Assembly: GCA_035772785.1 (NCBI GenBank)
Contig: JAOCPU010000002.1
Location: 1-64,000 of the forward strand
Source: Phlebiopsis flavidoalba
Taxonomy: Eukaryota; Basidiomycota; Agaricomycetes; Polyporales; Phanerochaetaceae
Reading direction: 5' to 3'
Length of the DNA: 64,000 nt
Part shown: positions 57,593 through 64,000 of the stretch, piece by piece
Position numbering within the stretch: the first letter of the stretch is position 1
Layout of the letters: each line of letters starts with the position of its first letter
Position numbers and translations under genes: made by a program
Notes under the pieces: generated by a model
Seen by the model: the letters and a program-made list of their open reading frames with translations, nothing else
Databases searched by the model: none
Told to the model about the DNA's origin: nothing

Positions 57593-58848
57593 ATGCGTAT
57601 GCTCTTCTCAACCGCTAACGGGGACACGTACTGAAGCGGTTGTTTTACAGGTCTCATCATCCGCGACGATGCTGCAGCAGTCGGCGAGTATATTGGCGAC
57701 TATATCGCGAACGCGGTACGCTTGTCTGTCAGCACGTTCTCGTATCCTCAGAGCTCATGTTCATTTAGAATCAACGATTTTGCCCCTACGGCAGAAAAAA
57801 AACCATTCGTTCCCTCGGGCTTGCCGACTGGCTCGTCGCCCATACCGACCTACAAGCACCTCATCAAGCTCGTCAAGGCGGGCAAAACTCTCCTTCAAAC
57901 AACACGTCGTCGGGGGGGGAGGGTGGTGACGTTCATACATGGACGAGTACGTGCAGCCCTGCCCGAAGACCACCCCCGAGTCATACCACACCTTCATGTT
58001 CCGCGAGGCGAGTTCTTCTCGCACGTCGACATCCCACCTTCGCAGGTGAACATCCTCAATGGAAACGCCAAGGACCTGATCGGGGAGTGCAATGCATACG
58101 AGGCAAAAATCAAGGCGCACGGTGGCGTTGAGCTCTTCCTCGGTTGGTATCGGCGAGGACGGGCACATCGCATTCAATGAACCGGGCTCGTCGCTCTCCT
58201 CGCGCACGCGTATCAAGACTCTCGCGTACGGACACCATTCTCGCCAATGCACGCTTCTTCGGAAACGACATGTCAGCAAGGTGCCCCGCATGGCGCTCTC
58301 ACCGTTGGTGTCCAGACCGTGCTCGACAGTCGTGAGGTCGTCGTCGTTGTCACCCTACCGGCCAAAGAAAGGCACTTGCGCTGAGCCAGGCCATCGAGAA
58401 TGGTGTGAACCACCTGGTATGATGTTGTCGTTTGATGATTCAGTTGATTACTCACCTGTCTCCCCAGTGGACTCTCTCTCTGCACTCCAAACACACCCGT
58501 GGGCACTGATCGTCGCCGACGAGGACGCCACAGCAGGTGCGCTCCCTACGCCTGTAACATGGATTGCGTCCAAGCTGACCTATCTTGCAGAGCTGAAGGT
58601 CAAGACTGTCAAGTATTTTCAAGTCTATCGAGCGCGTGCAGGAGGAAGTCGAGACGATGCATGCCAAGCTGAAAGACGACCCCTCGGAGCCCCGAGCAGG
58701 TCGGCAGTATGGAGTAGATAGTCTGCACGCCCAATCATCAACAAACATGTACAACAACAGAGCTCTTCGCACTCTTCGCTTTGGGCGGTGTCCTGAGGGT
58801 TATCCAGAATGTTCGTGGCCCAGCAGGAGGATTGGTGAGAACTTGTAA
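57593..58848 (+). CDS. NAG1: Glucosamine-6-phosphate deaminase/isomerase
   Basis: It converts glucosamine-6-phosphate to fructose-6-phosphate and ammonia, the last step of GlcNAc catabolism in the cytosol. ATG C, an intron (GTATGC..TTACAG), then GTCTCATC gives MRLIIRDDAAAVGEYIGDYI. After intron two come INDFAPTAEKKPFV, GLPTGSSPIPTYKHLIKLVK, MDEYV, EDHP-ESYHTFMFRE and EFFSHVDIPPSQVNILNGNA. Then KDLIGECNAYEAKIKAHGGV, ELFLGGIGEDGHIAFNEPGS (catalytic Asp, His and Glu), SLSSRTRIKTLAY, ILANARFFGNDMS and KVPRMALTVGVQTVL. Two short introns flank SALQTHPWALIVADEDATA. The end is ELKVKTVKYF and EEVETMHAKLKDDPSEP. At least six single-base frameshifts occur, yet the motifs are intact. It is convergent with RPS0. 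Confidence 0.9.
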
Positions 58849-59132
58849 GCCCGTAGAAAGATAAGTATACAAATGTCGTACAACAACCTTTGCCTGCTGC
58901 AGCTGCCCCCTGCTCGCACCAAAAGAAACCGCATCTCCAGAAACGCTCCGCGAGAGGAGCTCTCGCCGTCAAGCTGTCGTGTTCGTGGCATACGTCGCAC
59001 ATACTCGCAGGAGACATTTTGAGATCAACAAAGAGGCATGCAGAGGGACGTGAACGAGCAAAGAACATAACAATATCGACGAAGCATGTGTCAGTGGTCG
59101 TGTAGTAGCCCTCAGCCGCGCACTCGCTCGCA

Positions 59133-60306
59133 TTATTCCCAGCCAGAGTTGCCAGCGGGGGCATCTGCCCAGGCTAGCGGTGGCGGGCTCAGCTGCCGTG
59201 ACCAGTCGGGATTTGTGCCAGCGGTAGGGGGCGGCATCCGTGCAGACCAGTCAAGACCTGCACAGTAGTTAATACGGGCTAATTTGAAGGGCGTGCATTG
59301 TCACTTGTACCTTACCCACCCCCGGTGGCTGGCCCTACGGTGGCGAGTGTTTGTTGGGTCCAATGCCGAGCCAGCACGATTGGGGCAGCGGTCAGCGCCC
59401 CAGCTCTCGGCAACGGGCTCCTCAGCAACGGCCTGGGGCCTTGGCCTGGAGCCTCCTCCTGCTGCTGCTTCTCAACCTCCTCAGGGTCACGGTAGAAGAA
59501 CATGTCGACCATGACGTTCCAGCCGTCGGGCGTGCGGGGATGATGGTGGCCAGACCGCGGAGGGCGGAAGAACCGTCACGCGGGCAAGTGGAGCCATCCA
59601 CATGAGAGCCATGCACCGATTTCGAAAGTGACGGGAACTGGTGTTGTTGGTGGGTGAGATAGCAATCCGTCGACGAACCTCAGCGCGCGCATCGCTCGTG
59701 GTTTGTCGCAGTAGACTAAAGCGATAACCGGGATGTTATAACGCTACGACGCCTCACGGATGCGCTTGCAGGTGCCGCTCGACACGTCAGGGGTCTAGGT
59801 AACGATGATGAGACGGGGCTGTCTATGCCCTTATGAACGATGGCGACTCGGCGTGATGTAGTTGGTGAAGCTTACCGGGGTTGAAGCGGCCAGCGATGGC
59901 CTGGGCACCAGTGTTGGCGGTGCGTACTTGAGGACCGCGCGGGGTGACCGTACGGGCGGGCGAAGAAGGATGTCATCGGGTTTATTACTTCCTTTGACAC
60001 TTTTTTTTTTTGCCTCTTTAGAAACGTCGTTCGGGCTTCTCGATAGCAGCAATGATACGGGCAGCGAAAACGAGCTTCTCCCAGGTCTTTCCAATGTTGA
60101 TGACGTGGATACCTGTATAACGGGTCTAGGAAAGCGCAGACAACGCTCTGTGGGCTCCTGCACGCCACCATCGGACCTCCTCTTCCAGACGTAAGGCTCC
60201 ATCTGCTTGTCGCAGTCTCTTCGTGCCGATGTGGGCCTGGGCGGCGAGGAGGACAGCTGAATCTCCTCATCGGTGGCGCGAGAACGGAGGGGAGTTTTGA
60301 CGACAT
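59133..60306 (-). CDS. RPS0: 40S ribosomal protein SA (uS2)
   Basis: It is a structural protein of the small subunit needed for 40S maturation. The start at 60306 gives [11 protein letters not shown], then [18 protein letters not shown] and [16 protein letters not shown], an intron, and [20 protein letters not shown] then IAAIEKP. After a further intron come ARPYGH, RAVLKYA and SFTNYIT. Then follow RLIIVTDPR, NIPVIAL, LRFVDVAIPTNN-like sequence and [20 protein letters not shown]. The tail is Gln/Glu- and Ala/Pro-rich and ends in the family's Trp-Asp motifs ([19 protein letters not shown]), stop at 59133. Single-base indels at about 60275, 60257 and 60215 shift the frame though the residues are near-identical to other fungi. 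I therefore suspect the assembly, not decay. Confidence 0.92.
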
Positions 60307-63288
60307 GCTGGGCGACCTGGCACAGAGGAAGGCGTATCATCAACATCCAGTCCACCAACGACGCGCATCCATTGCAAACGGCGCAGTTCGAATTTGGCCG
60401 TTCTTGCGCAGACGAGCCAGAGTAAGCAGCATAGGTACGCACCGCTGGGTTTCTTTTGAGGGAGACGTCGCAGCTGGACGGACGTTGGATCGGACGATCT
60501 CGGCGCGACGAGTATCGGCAACTCTGCACTACACTAAGTCCCGCCATGCGTGACTGGGACGGGGCGCTTTTGCTGCCACCTGCCCCACAGCCCGCTTTCA
60601 TTAACGCTCACACGCAAAGAGCGCAGCGCTTCACGACATTACGATCTTGTTTCTGGCTCGCTCCACCCTCCCGACTCAGCATACCATCTCGTGGCTTCTT
60701 GCTGCCAATATGGTAACAAATACCGAGCTGAGGACATTCTATAGAACTGTGCACTCTTCGTAAAGGGGGCTGCATGCTTGGGCTCTGTCCGGCTCCATAT
60801 GGAAACAGCCGGCCATTATGGCGCCGTTCATTGTCCAATTGCTGAACAGATTCACCTGCTCAAAGTATTCATCGTGGTAAAACTCTCAACTGGAAATACG
60901 CGGAAACAAATATAATGTCCTCGCCAACAGGTCTCCGTCTACGGTGCAAATTGCCTTCAAGAGACACACCTGGTTAGGGAACAGTCCTACTTATCCGTCG
61001 TCGATGTTACGTGACAGTCCCATAGCATCGTGTCGCCCCTCCCCTCACAACCTCGAGCGGTGAGGTCTATACTTTCACCAGCAAACACCCATATCTGAAG
61101 AATTCTTTACATCTGAACTAGCAGACAATCACTCATTTTGAGTTCATTTCAATAAAGAAAAACATTCGCCCCGAACACTCCAGCAACTAGGAAGATAACG
61201 CCACACCCAGGCCATACAGCCTCACTTTTCCGATCTGACATACTGCCGACTCGCGTGGCTTCAGCGCGTGCTGCGGCTAACCCAAGAGCATCCGCAACTC
61301 ACTCCCGCTCGCGTTACTCATGTCCTCTTATACACTCCGTCCATTCCGATCGGCCCGAATGGGACGGCCTTCCTACCTTTATCAATCTAGTTTTTCCCCA
61401 CAGGATCACTATGGGCATTAACCGTGCAATCAACGTACTGCATTCAAAAGGACTTTCTCTAGGACCTACACGTTTGTCTGTTCTCATGTTCTCCTATCCA
61501 TTCCTAAGACTACTCTCCATAATACGTGCCAGGCCGAAAGCGTCAAACGACCCCAGTCGTGCTCCGCTGCTAACACGCGACTCTACGCACTGGCAGGAGC
61601 GCTACTCATGCGCTAACTCTTAACGTCTACACATAATCATACCCAGGATTTGCAGCTCGTGCAACCCGCGCTATAGTCGGACATTGTTGGCAGTTATTGA
61701 TACCTCGTCATGCACTATCCTAGCTTCTAGACACAGTGCGCAACACAGGAGGCTGTGGCCTCAAATATTACCGTGGGGACGACACATGGCGCTAGACACA
61801 AATTTTGTGATTGAACAATCATTATAACTACACGAATACGCGAACCTTCTCGCGGACCGCCACACAGATGATACGGCAATATGGTCGCGAATCCTGAATC
61901 AAGTAGACTCCCGTGACCTGATTAATTTGCTGGTGTCCGTGATTCGACTATCTGACCTAGAACACAAAGCTTTCCACCATTGGCGACAGATTCTACTACC
62001 TGTGGTCAGAATTTCATTCATTCACCACTGCCTTTCAACTGCCCACTAACACGCGCATTGGACCGACTCTGGCGCACTCGGACCCGACGGCGGCAAGTGG
62101 GTCTGCGGCGTTGACCGACTCGCAGTGCAGCACTACACAAACCATGTATACGTGATATAACTCATTCGGAGATCAACAAAGACTCGTCCATTCGATGCGC
62201 TCGCGCTTCTGCTAGCAGTGCAAGACAAAATCTGCGAAGTCTGGCGCTACCGACTTTTCAGCGCATGAGACCATCTTCGGTCCAGAACAGATTCAAAACA
62301 ATCCCGTCCTGAGCCCCAAGACGCACTGTTTTCCATACATGCTAGGAAAGGACGTCATAGACCGAAAGTTAAAGGGAGGAATAGGGGTGAGAATGTGAAG
62401 GAAAGAAAGACCGAGATGAAAATGGAAAAGAAAACGAGGGGAAAGGAAAGGAAACACGCGTCACTCACGGGAGCCCGACGCCATTCCACCCGAGTTCACG
62501 ATCAACAGGAGCTCATGACAAGCGAAAATGGACATCGGAATCATCGTGATCGTCCCTCAATCGTTCGACTATCGAAATGGGCAGGAAGCACGAGTTTTGA
62601 CACGTCGCGACTCGTACGTGGTCGGGTCTTTATGAAGCCAAGGTTTGGTACAGGTAAAGCCCATATCTGTGAGCCCGGTTGACTAATCTATCGTGTATCT
62701 GGACACAAAGCTCGCCTAGCAGAGAGAAGCTTCGACAGCGAATCCGTCGCTGGCGTGAAACAACAACAAACAATGGCAGGAGAGGCGGTACGATAAATAA
62801 CGACAGAAAAACCGTTCTTAACAAAAAACGTGACTGTGTGCGTTTGTAGCTTATTGATAAAGCACGGCACTGAACCTTTTCTTCAACGGAGGCCTAACAT
62901 TGTGACACGTCAAGCCAACTGCGGAACCGACTGAATGGTCCGTTGAAGTGGATTGGTCAATTTAGTTTATGCTCCCGACGATATTCACTGAGCTGATATC
63001 ATGCTCTACAGTACTCGTTGTGCTGAATGTTCCATGGTAAATCATCGTACTCATCGACAACAGACTACTGATATGAGTTGTTTGATGATCAACTCAAGTG
63101 TGTGGCGCGGGACGCTTAGTCTGAAGGACACAAATTAATGTACATGACATATATCTAGCAATAATACATCCAAGATGGTTTATAGTGTGATAAAAAGGCG
63201 ATTACGCACACGGAATAAGAGCATCTAAATTACGCATCTACTGAGTACTCGATTGCCGAGGATAGCAACGTAATTATCGCCTGAGACG
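60307..63288. other. Intergenic, no gene recognised
   Basis: It begins with the RPS0 promoter and 5' UTR. A plus-strand ORF at 61255-61623 has no motif. The remainder is mixed-composition sequence without ORFs or repeats I can support. Confidence 0.35.
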
Positions 63289-64000
63289 TCAATGTGAGTT
63301 TCGTGGAAATCTGAATGAGAAGAGGACGTACCGTTTTTTACCCTGCGCGGACACCTTTCCGTGACCCTCTGGCATCGTCCCAGACCTTGACCTCCCATCC
63401 AACTCCGTGCATTTGTCCAGAAGAGCCTTAATGGTCCAATCGTTCGCCCTCCCTAGGCCACCAACCCAATCGACCTTGCGCAATCTCGGGTGCGCACAGA
63501 AGTCTAACTCCGATTTTTGTGAGTTCTTCCATCAGGCGTGGCTTTCCATCCACTAATGTTGAGGCTTTGAAGCATTTTCTCCCGAGTGGACGAGCAACGC
63601 CGCGAGTGCTTTCCCGCTCAACTCGGTATTCGCGGCACCATTTGGTGCCTTCGATCGAGGCAAGCGCGGGGCGTTCGGCTCATCACGAAGCGGCCTCGCC
63701 ACCAGGTTGAGAAAAAACTCCGCCACACCAGCATCCGTGAGGTCGGGCGTATCGCGAAGGACTAGCGAGCGCAATGCTTGAACGTGGGGCTTGAGGCCCT
63801 CAAAAGAGAAAAGGCGTCGCCGAGCGAGCGCGTTACCGGACAGGTCGAGATTGGTAGATGTGCCCCAGCGGGCGGCCATGAGTTCTGTCAGCGCGCCGTT
63901 TGAAAGGTGCCTCAGAAATCGCCAGGGTAGCTAATGTCGAGATAAGGTGAGTTGGACCCCAAACTTGGCGACGGTGCGGTAAGAAGGCGTCGTCCATCTG
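63289..64000 (-). CDS. Rad7-like leucine-rich-repeat DNA repair protein, 3' part
   Basis: Rad7 works with Rad16 in global nucleotide-excision repair. The minus strand shows successive LRR units: ELMAARWGTSTNLDLSGNAL, then FSFEGLKPHVQALRSLVLRD and TPDLTDAGVAEFFLN, then ELSGKALAALLVHSG. Then come LQSLNISGWK, RANDWTIKALLDKCTELD and EVKVWDDARGSRKG next to a donor site. The repeats use the Rad7 phrases 'LTNLDLSGN' and 'LKLRDTPDLTDAGVAEFF'. The gene starts beyond the right edge of the window. The last exon may lie below 63330 and is not resolved. Frameshifts occur near 63690 and 63400. Another RNI-like LRR protein is the alternative. Confidence 0.62.

Noticed and set aside
62395..62682. Lys/Glu-rich ORF
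   Set aside because: Purine-rich low complexity start and no homology recognised.

Overview
The window looks like nuclear DNA from a basidiomycete, probably an Agaricomycete. Genes carry many 45-65 nt GT..AG introns. The recognisable families are typical of mushroom-forming fungi: a KDZ transposase with its CxC2 cysteine cluster, a Tet-like 2OG-Fe(II) dioxygenase, a chromodomain Ty3 retrotransposon, and conserved 'orphan' families of that clade. Housekeeping genes of fungal type fill the right end.

Layout. About 1-38 kb is a nested island of mobile and repetitive DNA. It holds a Ty3 integrase tail (1-540), a divergent pair of clade-specific genes (1.9-4.6 kb minus, 5.0-7.2 kb plus) and a 2.49-kb TIR element (8.6-11.1 kb). 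A Tet-like dioxygenase (11.6-13.3 kb) is followed directly by a KDZ transposase gene. The KDZ gene is cut once by a 3.3-kb TIR element (15.1-18.4 kb) and again by a hAT-like element at 20.2 kb. The KDZ C-terminus is found on the opposite strand at 33.1-33.75 kb, next to a second hAT-like copy. The 8-bp target-site duplications of the two hAT copies are exchanged and reverse-complemented, so the 12.9 kb between them has been inverted by recombination between the copies. Inside the inverted block lie a second 2.49-kb element carrying two nested MITEs, a hairpin-rich kilobase and a GC-rich minisatellite. An LTR (35.6-35.8 kb), an AT-rich tract and a TA-flanked MITE close the island.

About 38.5-64 kb is ordinary genic DNA: a cyanamide-hydratase-like HD protein (minus), a NIPA-type Mg2+ transporter (plus), a DUF6625-like glycosyltransferase-type protein (minus), a methyltransferase-like protein (minus), a NIMA/Nek2 kinase fragment (minus), glucosamine-6-phosphate deaminase (plus), convergent with 40S ribosomal protein SA (minus), and the 3' part of a Rad7-like LRR protein (minus).

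Caveat. Nearly every gene, including ribosomal protein SA and glucosamine-6-phosphate deaminase, carries single-base frameshifts while its amino-acid motifs stay intact. This pattern fits uncorrected indels in a long-read assembly at least as well as real decay, so 'pseudogene' here means 'not open as written'. Gene ends and intron counts are manual readings, not predictions from software.
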